Below, one piece after another: positions 8,148 to 16,400 of a stretch of 64,000 nucleotides of DNA (its first letter is position 1; every line of letters begins with the position of its first letter). Position numbers and translations under genes: made by a program. Below the pieces are notes generated by a model. The model was given only the letters and a program-made list of their open reading frames with translations. It made no database searches and was not told the origin of the DNA. The DNA comes from Paenibacillus sp. FSL R5-0912 (lineage in GTDB: Bacteria > Bacillota > Bacilli > Paenibacillales > Paenibacillaceae): positions 7,564,001 through 7,628,000 of the forward strand of contig NZ_CP009282.1 in NCBI RefSeq assembly GCF_000758605.1, in the 5' to 3' direction.

Positions 8148-9743
8148 ATGAGAACAACCAGAAGCTCTGGCGCGGTGTTTGCTGCTCTGACCGCCGTGAT
8201 ACTGGGCATTACCGGGTGCGGCGGCGGCAATTCTAACGCTTCCACCCCGTCCAAGGCAGAATCGACAGCAGAGGCCACAGCGGCCGGAGGCACGGAGGGC
8301 AGCAACCCCGATATTTCAACGTACCGGAAGTTAACCGTTTACACGGTTGGGAACTTCCCGCAGAATGATACCAAGGCGGTTGTGGAGGAGATCAATAAAT
8401 ATCTCAAGGAGAAGATCAACGCCGAGATTGACTTCCAGGGGCTTCCTTGGTCCTCCTGGGCCGAGAAGATGGCGCTGGCTTACCAATCCGGGGAACAGGT
8501 GGATCTGACCTTTGCCCCTAACTGGGCGGATTTCGCCAACAACGTAGCCAAAGGCGCATTCCTGCCGCTTGATGATCTGTTAGCCCAATATGGACAAGGC
8601 ATCAAGGAGACCCTCGATCCCCGTTTCCTTGAAGGCGGAACGGTAGACGGCAAAATATATGCGATCCCCACCAATAAGGAAATTGGCGAGAGCCATACCA
8701 TTATGTTCCGGAAGGATCTGGTCGATAAATACGGATTCGATGTGAACTCTATCCAGACGCTGGAGGATCTGGAGCCATGGCTGCAGACCATCAAGGAGAA
8801 GGAACCGGCCATTGCACCGATCTGGCTCTCCGGCAGCGGCTCCGATACGCTTGGCTACTTCGACAAAACCAAAGAGAGCATGAAGGAAAACTTCCGTTAT
8901 GAGCTGGTTGCAGGCGCTCCTGCTGGTATCGTTCTCGATACCAAGACCGATAAGATGGTTATCAGCTCCATGGAGTCCGACACGGCCATCTACCGGATGA
9001 AGCTCTACGGCGACTGGTTCAGCAAGGGGTATATCAACAAGGATGCCGCAACGACCAAAACCAGTACTGAAGACGCTTTCAAGGCAGGGAAAACCTGGAT
9101 GAAATTCGGTTCAGACAAACCGGACTCCGACAAGGAAGATTCCATCGCCACCGGCATTGAGCTGGTGAAGCTGAAGGGTAATGAACCCGAGATCAGTACA
9201 GCCAGCGTCAGTAACTCTATGATGGCCATTGGACGTACCTCCATTGATCCGGAGCGGACGATGATGCTGCTGAACCTGCTGCATACCGACCCGGTTCTGG
9301 TCAACCTGATTGACTTCGGCGTAGAAGGCCGGCAGTATGTTAAGGTAGAAGGCAAGGATAACTTCATCAAGCTCCCTGACGGCATTGCTACCCGTGCCGA
9401 TACAGGCTGGGCGCCGGGCATTGAATGGATGTTCGGTAACCAGACCATAACCTATCTGTGGGAAGGCGAAAATGCCGATAAATGGGAGAAGTTCAAGGCC
9501 TATAACGAGAGCGCCCATAAAGTGAAGTCCTTCGGCTTCAACTTCAATACCGACGCTGTCAAAACACAGGTCTCCGTGGTCAGCAATATTATCAAGGAAT
9601 TCCGCCCGCTGCTGGAAACGGGCAGTCTGGGTGTAGACAAGGTGCTTGAGGAATATAATAAGAAGCTGAAGGCCAACGGAATTGAAGAGATCCGTGCCGA
9701 GGTTCAGAAGCAATACGATGCCTGGAAAGCAAAACAATCCTAA
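8148..9743 (+). CDS. Extracellular solute-binding lipoprotein
   Basis: A 531-residue lipoprotein with a short signal peptide and lipobox ITGC at about residue 24, then a Ser/Thr/Ala-rich linker. The body is a family-1 solute-binding fold of the LipO/YtcQ type, with a DUF3502-like end, and should deliver a sugar to the two permeases. ATG 8148 is used because GAGGAGG lies eight bases upstream; the open frame extends to a TTG at 8130 inside that site. A hairpin at 9757-9783 follows, which may keep this gene's transcript more abundant than the downstream regulators. Confidence 0.88.
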   Translation: MRTTRSSGAVFAALTAVILGITGCGGGNSNASTPSKAESTAEATAAGGTEGSNPDISTYRKLTVYTVGNFPQNDTKAVVEEINKYLKEKINAEIDFQGLPWSSWAEKMALAYQSGEQVDLTFAPNWADFANNVAKGAFLPLDDLLAQYGQGIKETLDPRFLEGGTVDGKIYAIPTNKEIGESHTIMFRKDLVDKYGFDVNSIQTLEDLEPWLQTIKEKEPAIAPIWLSGSGSDTLGYFDKTKESMKENFRYELVAGAPAGIVLDTKTDKMVISSMESDTAIYRMKLYGDWFSKGYINKDAATTKTSTEDAFKAGKTWMKFGSDKPDSDKEDSIATGIELVKLKGNEPEISTASVSNSMMAIGRTSIDPERTMMLLNLLHTDPVLVNLIDFGVEGRQYVKVEGKDNFIKLPDGIATRADTGWAPGIEWMFGNQTITYLWEGENADKWEKFKAYNESAHKVKSFGFNFNTDAVKTQVSVVSNIIKEFRPLLETGSLGVDKVLEEYNKKLKANGIEEIRAEVQKQYDAWKAKQS

Positions 9744-9756
9744 ATAAATAGGCTCG

Positions 9757-9790
9757 GGGGAAGGACGGTTTCTGTCCCTCCCCTTTCCTG
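9757..9790 (+). terminator. Hairpin, possible partial terminator or mRNA stabiliser
   Basis: GGGGAAGGAC pairs with GTCCCTCCCC (one mismatch) around a 7-nt loop, followed by TTTCCTGCT. It lies between the binding-protein stop and the kinase gene. The T-run is weak, so read-through is expected. Confidence 0.5.
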
Positions 9791-9825
9791 CTGCCGGGGC
9801 GCAAATGTACCTGAGGGGTGAGACT

Positions 9826-11562
9826 GTGAAATTATCATTGCGATTCAAAGTGAGTGCACTTGTCTTACTGCTGGTCACGCCGCTGTTCCTCTTCCTCTCT
9901 TATACCAATATCTATTCCACCAACATTGTCCGGGAGAAGGTTGCGAAGTCCGCTTCGGATACACTGACCCTTCACTTAGGTACACTCGATGAGCTGCTGG
10001 AGCAGACCAGCCATTATCTGCTGCGTACGGCCAATGAGAACATGCTGCTGGAGCTGTATTCCGACAGCGGCCCCGACAGTGTCAATTATTATCTGTCCAT
10101 CCGCAAGCTTATGGACCAGTGGTATAGCGATGTCAGCTACTACACCATCATCCGCAGTGTGTTCGTCTACCATCAGGACCGGGAGGAGTTATTCCTCAGC
10201 AGCCAGAGAGAGTATTATCAGGAGAAAGAGATGATTACTTCCGGACTGTCCTCGCGCCTTAAGACTCCTAATCTTCAGGCTTCCCTGAAGTGGGAGACCG
10301 TGACCATTGGCGGAGAGCCCGTGTTATTCAAGGTACTGCCGGACAAGAGCGGACGGCTCCTGATGGGGGTTCTGGTCAGCATTGACTCCCTGGCACAGCC
10401 TTTGACCCAGCTAGAGTCTACAGGAGGCAGCGAACAGATCGGCATGGTCAGCAATGACGGCAAATTGTTATGGGGCCAATTCGGTGATGAGGATCTCGCA
10501 CTCATCCGCAGACATCTCGATAATCCTGCCCATCCCGTGGATGCATCAATTCGTCTCAGCAACGGCAATCATTATCTGCTGATTGACAAGCCTTCACAAT
10601 ATTCCAATCTGAATGTCTTCATTCTGCTGGATGAGAAGTCCATTCTGGACGAGCTGCCGATCTTCCAGCGGATCATCAAAGTCATTCCTATCGCTATTAT
10701 TATCATCATGGCCATCCTTCTGGCTCTACTCAGCCGGCTTGTGTTCAAGCCCATCCAGCAATTGACCAGCGGAATGCGCATCCTGGGGAAGGGACAACTG
10801 GAATACCGGCTCAAGGAAGGCAATAGCAGGGAGTTTCAGATTATTACCCAGCAATTCAACCAGATGGCCGAGCAGATCGGCAATCTCAAGATTGATGTGT
10901 ATGAGGAGCAGATGAAGGTGCAGCAGGCGGAACTCAAGCACCTTCAGGCACAGATCAACCCCCATTTTTTCATGAACTCCTTGAATATCGTCTTTCATCT
11001 GGTAGAGCTTAAGCAATATTCGCTGATCAAAAAAATGATTGGACATCTGGTCTCCCATTTCAGATTCATTATGAATACCAATGACACCTGGATTCCACTC
11101 CTGAGCGAGTTAAATCACATTCAAAACTATATTGAGATTCAAATGGTCATGTATCCGAACAAGCTGTCCTATCAGGTTCAGCTCCCCAAGGAGCTTGAGT
11201 ACACACTCATTCCCCCACTGCTGATTCAGCCCTTTGTAGAGAATGCCATCAAGCATGGTTTCATCAACAATACCAAGCCCTTTAAGGTTGGGATCACGGT
11301 TTGTGAAGAAGCCCGGGAGAACAGCGATTCCTGCATTGCCATTCAGATCAGGGATTCCGGGCCGGGCTTCTCCGCACACCAGCTTGACATGCTCAATCTT
11401 GGCTTGTATGAGAAAAAACCTACAGACCGCCATCTGGGCATATGGAATGTGTACAGACGCATGCTGATGTTCTATAACAACCGGGCAAGACTCACCTTCC
11501 ACAATGCTCCTGACGGAGGGGCGGTTGTGGAGATAAGACTACCTGTTCAAAGGGGGCTGTGA
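9826..11562 (+). CDS. Sensor histidine kinase, YesM family
   Basis: A 578-residue kinase: membrane helix near residues 10-30, an extracellular sensor region of about 250 residues, a second helix (IPIAIIIIMAILLALL), a HAMP domain, the His_kinase domain with phosphoacceptor His380 in QINPHFFMNSLN, and an HATPase domain (NAIKHGF, then DSGPGF). YesM-type kinases sense extracellular sugars and drive the adjacent YesN regulator. GTG 9826, seven bases after GAGGGG, is chosen; ATG 9805 is the alternative. The response regulator starts seven bases after its stop. Confidence 0.9.
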   Translation: MKLSLRFKVSALVLLLVTPLFLFLSYTNIYSTNIVREKVAKSASDTLTLHLGTLDELLEQTSHYLLRTANENMLLELYSDSGPDSVNYYLSIRKLMDQWYSDVSYYTIIRSVFVYHQDREELFLSSQREYYQEKEMITSGLSSRLKTPNLQASLKWETVTIGGEPVLFKVLPDKSGRLLMGVLVSIDSLAQPLTQLESTGGSEQIGMVSNDGKLLWGQFGDEDLALIRRHLDNPAHPVDASIRLSNGNHYLLIDKPSQYSNLNVFILLDEKSILDELPIFQRIIKVIPIAIIIIMAILLALLSRLVFKPIQQLTSGMRILGKGQLEYRLKEGNSREFQIITQQFNQMAEQIGNLKIDVYEEQMKVQQAELKHLQAQINPHFFMNSLNIVFHLVELKQYSLIKKMIGHLVSHFRFIMNTNDTWIPLLSELNHIQNYIEIQMVMYPNKLSYQVQLPKELEYTLIPPLLIQPFVENAIKHGFINNTKPFKVGITVCEEARENSDSCIAIQIRDSGPGFSAHQLDMLNLGLYEKKPTDRHLGIWNVYRRMLMFYNNRARLTFHNAPDGGAVVEIRLPVQRGL

Positions 11563-11569
11563 TATTCGT

Positions 11570-13195
11570 ATGTACAGAGTTCTAATCGTCGATGATCAAT
11601 ATTTCGCCTTGCTTGGACTGCAGCAGGGTGTGAACTGGAGCGCTTTGCAAGTAGAGGATGTCTGTCTTGCGGAGAATGTGGATCAGGCGATTGCCTGCCT
11701 GGAGCAGCAAACCGTAGATTTGTTGATCTGCGATATCGAAATGCCCGGGAGAAGCGGCTTGGAATTGCTGGCCTGGGTCAAACAGTACTCTCCCGGTACG
11801 CTGACGATTATGCTTACTTGTCATGCCGATTTCGAATATGCGCAGCGGGCCATCCACCATGGGGCATTTCATTATTTGCTGAAGCCCGTAGATTACGGGG
11901 AATTAATGAAGGTGGCAAGCACAGCCCTGGCTGAAATCAATAAACAGAAGGAACAGCAGCAGTTCGAAGCGCTTATCGGGGATTACCGGAGGAAATGGGA
12001 GCATCAGCTGCCGTTGCTGGTGGAGCGGTTCTGGCAGGATATTCTTAGACAGCGGGCAGCCCCCGCCCTGGAATCGTTGCAGATCTCCGCAAACACCTAC
12101 GATTTAGATCTGCAGCCGGACGACCGTTACTTCATCGCGTTGTTAGGTCTGGAGCAATGGAAGGAGAACCTCAGTGCACGGGATGAGACCATCATGGAGT
12201 ATGCGCTGCGCAATTTGGCAGAAGAGCTGCTGCTAAGCGGGCTGGAAGGCACTGTGCTGCAGGATCAGATAGGCCACAACCTGGCGGTTATCTACGTGAG
12301 AGGCGACTTGAATGCTGTCCGGCACACGCTTAAACAGAACTGCCAGACCTTCCTGGATACCTGCGAGCGGCTGCTGCATTGCTCCTTGTCGGTCTACATC
12401 AGTCCAGGCGTATTACTGCCTGAGATCTTGAGTGCTTACACTTACGTCACCGAACGGGAGCAGGGCAATCTAAACCGTTCGCGTCAAGTGTTCGGGCCTG
12501 ATGATTCCGCGTATGCTAAGGATAAACCGCTGGATGCCTTGCCGCTGGCAGCTCCCATACATTTATTCGGGGAGTGGGCGACCATCCTGGAGCTTGGCGA
12601 GCTGGAGGAGCTGGAGCGCCGCGTCACGCTATGGTTCGTAAATATCGGGCCTGACCGCTGGACAAGCGAGCTGCACCGTCAGCTCATCCACGGCATTCTC
12701 TTCATTCTCCATACTGTTCTGGCCAAAAAAGGCTTATCTGCACACGCCTCTGCGGAGCTGAAGACGCTGATGGATAAGGAGAACTATCCGAAGCACTCCG
12801 CCTCTTTGCAGAACTGGGCGATGGATTGTCTGGGCGCCGCTTTACGATTATTGCAGACAAGCCATAATGTCTCCTCGGCCACGGTCACCAAGATCAGACA
12901 ATATATCCGCTCCCGTCTAAGTGAAGAGATTACCCGGGATGAACTCGCGGCACATGTGTATCTGAACCCGGCCTATTTATCCCGGCTGTTCAAGAAAGAG
13001 ACCGGCCTGTCCATGTCAGATGTGATTATTCAGGAACGCCTGCAGAAGGCCAAGCAATTGCTTGAGGAGACCGAACTCAAGATTACAGACATTGCAGAGC
13101 AGGTAGGATACACCAGCCTGGGCAGCTTCTCCAACCTGTTTAAGCGGATGGTCGGCGTAACGCCGCAGCACTACCGCGCACGGAATAAGAAGTGA
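11570..13195 (+). CDS. Response regulator with AraC-type DNA-binding domain, YesN family
   Basis: A 541-residue regulator: REC domain (residues 1-120; acidic pair DD at 8-9, phosphoacceptor Asp in LLICDIEMPG near 55, Lys in LLKPVDYGE), a long linker, and an AraC double helix-turn-helix at the end (about 440-541, ITRDELAAHVYLNPAYLSRL and ITDIAEQVGYTSLGSFSNLF). It is the partner of the preceding kinase and probably activates the importer genes at 6168-9743. Its stop lies only 50 bases before the 51-bp tandem array, which therefore forms its transcript's 3' region. Confidence 0.9.
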   Translation: MYRVLIVDDQYFALLGLQQGVNWSALQVEDVCLAENVDQAIACLEQQTVDLLICDIEMPGRSGLELLAWVKQYSPGTLTIMLTCHADFEYAQRAIHHGAFHYLLKPVDYGELMKVASTALAEINKQKEQQQFEALIGDYRRKWEHQLPLLVERFWQDILRQRAAPALESLQISANTYDLDLQPDDRYFIALLGLEQWKENLSARDETIMEYALRNLAEELLLSGLEGTVLQDQIGHNLAVIYVRGDLNAVRHTLKQNCQTFLDTCERLLHCSLSVYISPGVLLPEILSAYTYVTEREQGNLNRSRQVFGPDDSAYAKDKPLDALPLAAPIHLFGEWATILELGELEELERRVTLWFVNIGPDRWTSELHRQLIHGILFILHTVLAKKGLSAHASAELKTLMDKENYPKHSASLQNWAMDCLGAALRLLQTSHNVSSATVTKIRQYIRSRLSEEITRDELAAHVYLNPAYLSRLFKKETGLSMSDVIIQERLQKAKQLLEETELKITDIAEQVGYTSLGSFSNLFKRMVGVTPQHYRARNKK

Positions 13196-13244
13196 GCGGC
13201 GCGAGCGGCGCGATAGGGCATACGAACCGCCGGGCGGGGACATC

Positions 13245-14092
13245 GTGTTCGGTTTTTCGCTTACATTGGCTCACACTCCGCCGCGCTGGCGCATTGTGTT
13301 CGGTTTTTCGCGTACATTGGCTCACACACCGCCGCGCTGGTGCATTGTGTTCGGTTTTTCGCGTACATTGGCTCACACCCCGCCGCGCTGGTGCATTGTG
13401 TTCGGTTTTTCGCGTACATTAGCCCACACACCGCCACGCTGGCGCATTGTGTTCGGTTTTTCGCGTACATTGGGCTCACACCCCGCCACGCTGGCGCATT
13501 GTGTTCGGATTTTCGCATACATTGGCTCACACATCGCCGCGCCGGCGCATTGTGTTCGGTTTTTCGCGTACACTGGCTCACACCCCGCCGCGCTGGCGCA
13601 TTGTGTTCGGTTTTTCGCGTACATTGGCCCACACCCCGCCGCGCTGGCGCATTGTGTTCGGTTTTTCGCGTACATTGGCTCACACCCCGGCACGCTGGCG
13701 CATTGTGTTCGGTTTTTCGCGTACATTGGCTCACACTCCGCCGCGCTGGCGCATTGTGTTCGGTTTTTCGCGTACATTGGCCCATACACCGCCGCGCTGG
13801 CGCATTGTGTTCGGTTTTTCGCGTACATTGGCCCACACACCGCCGCGCTGGCGCATTGTGTTCGGTTTTTCGCGTACATTGGCCCACACCCCGCCGCGCT
13901 GGCGCATCGTGTTCGGTTTTTCGCGTACATTAGCCCACACACCGCCGCGCTGGCGCATTGTGTTCGGTTTTTCGCGTACATTGGCCCACACACCGCCGCG
14001 CTGGTGCATTGTGTTCGGTTTTTCGCGTACATTGGCTCACACCCCGCCGCGCTGGCGCATTGTGTTCGGATTTTCGCATACATTCGGCACAC
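13245..14092. repeat. 51-bp tandem array (17 copies), minisatellite-like
   Basis: The block beginning GTGTTCGG recurs at 13245, 13296, 13347, 13398, 13449, 13501, 13552, 13603, 13654, 13705, 13756, 13807, 13858, 13909, 13960, 14011 and 14062: period 51, with one 52-bp step (an extra G near 13472). The best conserved part is GTGTTCGGTTTTTCGCGTAC; the CACAC...CGCCGCGCTGGCGC part varies by single bases. There are no unique spacers, so it is not CRISPR. The unit is 17 codons long and stop-free in all six frames, which yields long overlapping open frames on both strands. None has a convincing ribosome site and I do not call them genes. Each unit can fold as CACA/TGTG plus CGCC/GGCG around GCGCT. 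It fills the gap between the convergent YesN-like gene and araA. Role unknown. Confidence 0.95.
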
Positions 14093-14161
14093 GCTTCCCG
14101 GCGGAGCAAGCAGATTTCCTTTAACTTACCTCCGTATTCACCATATCTGCACCTGCCAAAC

Positions 14162-14200
14162 AAAAAGAGCGAGAGGGCTATATGCCCCTTCGCTCTTTTT
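14162..14200. terminator. Bidirectional intrinsic terminator between array and araA
   Basis: A 17-base stem, AAAAAGAGCGAGAGGGC with GCCCCTTCGCTCTTTTT (one mismatch, one G-T), has a 5-nt loop, with a T-run on both strands. It ends the araBDA message and the plus-strand transcript that would cross the tandem array. Confidence 0.88.
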
Positions 14201-14237
14201 AACATCTACTCGCTGTTTACTTTAACAAGTAACTCAA

Positions 14238-15662
14238 TTACTTAATAATCACGTATTCCAGGCCCACCAGCTTGGCATAGGTAACGATCTGATCTGTCGT
14301 CAGGTTCAGCGATACCACGGTATGGTGACCACCGCCATTCTCGATCCAAGCCTTAACCCCATCCTGGAAGTTAGGCTTTACCTGCCAGAGCACGCGGGCC
14401 ACTGGAAGATTCGGGGCCGGAACCGTCGGTTCGAAGGCAGTAACTTCATTGATCAGCAGCTTGTAATGCGTGCCGAAGTCAGCCATCGATACCACAACGC
14501 CTTCGCCGGCCTTGCCGTCGAATACGAGACGGGCCGGATCTTCGCGGTCGCCGATACCCAGCGGAGACACAAGCACCTTCGGCTTGTTGCTGGCCAGGCT
14601 TGGGTCAACCTCAAGCATGTGGGACTGCAGAATCGCTTCCTGGCCGGCAGCCATTTCGTAGGTGTAATCTTCCATGAATCCGGTGTTCAGGTTGTGGCTC
14701 ATCACCTTCATCAGGCGGTCCAGAGCTGCTGTCTTCCAGTCCCCTTCGCCGGCGAAGCCGTAGCCTTGTGCCATCAGACGCTGAACGGCAAGACCCGGAA
14801 GCTGCTTCATGCCGTGCAGGTCTTCGAAGTTCGAAGTGAACGCATTGTAGTTGCCGGCATCCAGGAAGCGTTTGAGGGCAATTTCATAGCTGGCCTGTAC
14901 CTTCACGCTGGCTTCCCATGCTTCTTTGCTGTACGAACCGTAATCAAATTCATACTGCTCTGCATATTCAGCGAACAGCGCATCAATTTCTTCTTCCTTC
15001 ACTTCGTTTACATAAGCAACCAGGTCGCCGATCCCGAAGTAATCCACGGTCCAGCCGAACTGAATCTGGGCTTCTACCTTGTCGCCTTCGGTAACGCCCA
15101 CGTTACGCATGTTGTCGCCGAAGCGGGCCACTTTGATATTGAAGCTTTCGTTATACGCAACGGCAACGTCCATCCATTCCGCAATTTGCTTCTGGACTTC
15201 GGCGCGTTCCCAGTACCCTACTACCACTTTGTTCTGTTTCTTCAGGCGGGCATTAATGAACCCGTATTCACGGTCGCCATGGGCAGCCTGGTTCAGGTTC
15301 ATGAAGTCCATATCAAGTGTTGCCCAAGGAATGCTCTCATTGTACTGCGTAGCCAGGTGCAGAAGCGGCTTCTGCAGCAGCTTCGTGCCGCGGATCCACA
15401 TTTTGGCCGGGGAGAAGGTATGCATCCAGGTGATCACACCGGCAACCTCGTCACGGTAGTTGACTTCTTTCATGATCGAAGTGATTTTGTCTGCGGTGAC
15501 CGCCAGATCCTGCAGTACCAACGGATAAGGAAGCACACCGCTGTTATTGAGGGCATCCGTCATTTCCTGTGCATGAGCTTTAACTTCACCGAGGGCTTCT
15601 TCTCCGTACAGATGCTGTGATCCTACAACAAACCAGAATTGCTTAGCACTTACTGTTGACAT
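14238..15662 (-). CDS. araA: L-arabinose isomerase
   Basis: A 474-residue enzyme that converts L-arabinose to L-ribulose in the cytoplasm, the first step of arabinose catabolism. It carries the family block NFEDLHGMKQLPGLAVQRLM followed by GFAGEGDWKTA, with catalytic Glu residues; the metal-binding His is in SHMLEVDP, and the late His is in GGGHHTVVS. ATG 15662 is preferred over ATG 15671, because the AGAGGA ribosome site directly abuts the latter. It is the last gene of araB-araD-araA and ends in the terminator at 14162-14200. Confidence 0.96.
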   Translation of the reverse strand: MSTVSAKQFWFVVGSQHLYGEEALGEVKAHAQEMTDALNNSGVLPYPLVLQDLAVTADKITSIMKEVNYRDEVAGVITWMHTFSPAKMWIRGTKLLQKPLLHLATQYNESIPWATLDMDFMNLNQAAHGDREYGFINARLKKQNKVVVGYWERAEVQKQIAEWMDVAVAYNESFNIKVARFGDNMRNVGVTEGDKVEAQIQFGWTVDYFGIGDLVAYVNEVKEEEIDALFAEYAEQYEFDYGSYSKEAWEASVKVQASYEIALKRFLDAGNYNAFTSNFEDLHGMKQLPGLAVQRLMAQGYGFAGEGDWKTAALDRLMKVMSHNLNTGFMEDYTYEMAAGQEAILQSHMLEVDPSLASNKPKVLVSPLGIGDREDPARLVFDGKAGEGVVVSMADFGTHYKLLINEVTAFEPTVPAPNLPVARVLWQVKPNFQDGVKAWIENGGGHHTVVSLNLTTDQIVTYAKLVGLEYVIIK

Positions 15663-15701
15663 ATGATTCATCCTCTTCTCTTAGATAATATATAAATCAG
15701 A

Positions 15702-16397
15702 TTATTTCTGACCGTAATAAGCGCCTTTGCCATGCTTGCGCAGATAGTGTTTATCCAGAATCCGCTGCGGCAGTTCTTCAGCGAAATGGTTCAGCTCGCG
15801 GGCAAAATGGTTCATCTTGGACACTTCCTCCAGCACCACGCTGTTCATCACTGCATCATGGGCATTCTTCCCCCAGGTGAACGGGCCATGGCCTTTCAGC
15901 AAGACGCCGGGAACTGCCATAATATCAAGGCCCCGCTGTTCAAAAGTCTCAATGATCACGCGTCCGGTCTCCGCTTCATAGCCGCGGTCAACCTCCTCCT
16001 GCGTCAGGAAGCGGGCGCAGGGTACCGCGCCATAGAAGGTGTCGGCATGTGTCGTTCCCATTACAGCAACATCCAGCCCGGCCTGCGCCCAGATGGTCGC
16101 CCAGGTCGAATGCGTGTGCACGATGCCGCCGATTTCTGCATAATGCTTGTAGAGTACGGCATGTGTCGGTGTATCCGAGGAAGGTCTCATCTCCCCTTCA
16201 ACCACGTTACCGTCGAAATCCACTACGACCATATCGCTAGGCTTCATTTTGTCATAGCTGACTCCGCTTGGTTTGATGACGAATACGCCTTTCTCACGGT
16301 CAACTGCGCTCACATTGCCCCAGGTGTATTTGACGAGTCCATGCTTAGGCAGGTCCAGATTGGCCTCGAATACCTCTTCTTTCAGTTGCTCTAACAT
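15702..16397 (-). CDS. araD: L-ribulose-5-phosphate 4-epimerase
   Basis: A 231-residue class II aldolase-like epimerase that makes D-xylulose 5-phosphate for the pentose phosphate pathway. Zinc ligands are visible as His94 and His96 (VHTHST) and His170 (KGHGPF); Asp75 (SSDTPTH) matches the active-site Asp of E. coli AraD. The N-terminal KYTWGNVSAVD and IKPSGVSYD phosphate-binding blocks are intact. It lies between araB (3 bases upstream) and araA (39 bases downstream) in one operon. Confidence 0.96.
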   Translation of the reverse strand: MLEQLKEEVFEANLDLPKHGLVKYTWGNVSAVDREKGVFVIKPSGVSYDKMKPSDMVVVDFDGNVVEGEMRPSSDTPTHAVLYKHYAEIGGIVHTHSTWATIWAQAGLDVAVMGTTHADTFYGAVPCARFLTQEEVDRGYEAETGRVIIETFEQRGLDIMAVPGVLLKGHGPFTWGKNAHDAVMNSVVLEEVSKMNHFARELNHFAEELPQRILDKHYLRKHGKGAYYGQK

Positions 16398-16400
16398 GTA

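Noticed and set aside
13245..14092. CRISPR array
   Set aside because: Units abut without unique spacers, the period is 51 bp with the whole unit repeated, and no cas genes are nearby.
13192..14225. Long overlapping open frames (up to about 326 codons) on both strands across the tandem array
   Set aside because: They arise because the 51-bp unit lacks stop codons in all six frames; no frame has a ribosome site or a recognisable protein feature.
14322..15620. 432-codon plus-strand frame opposite araA
   Set aside because: It is antisense to a conserved enzyme gene with clear motifs; the peptide shows no domain.
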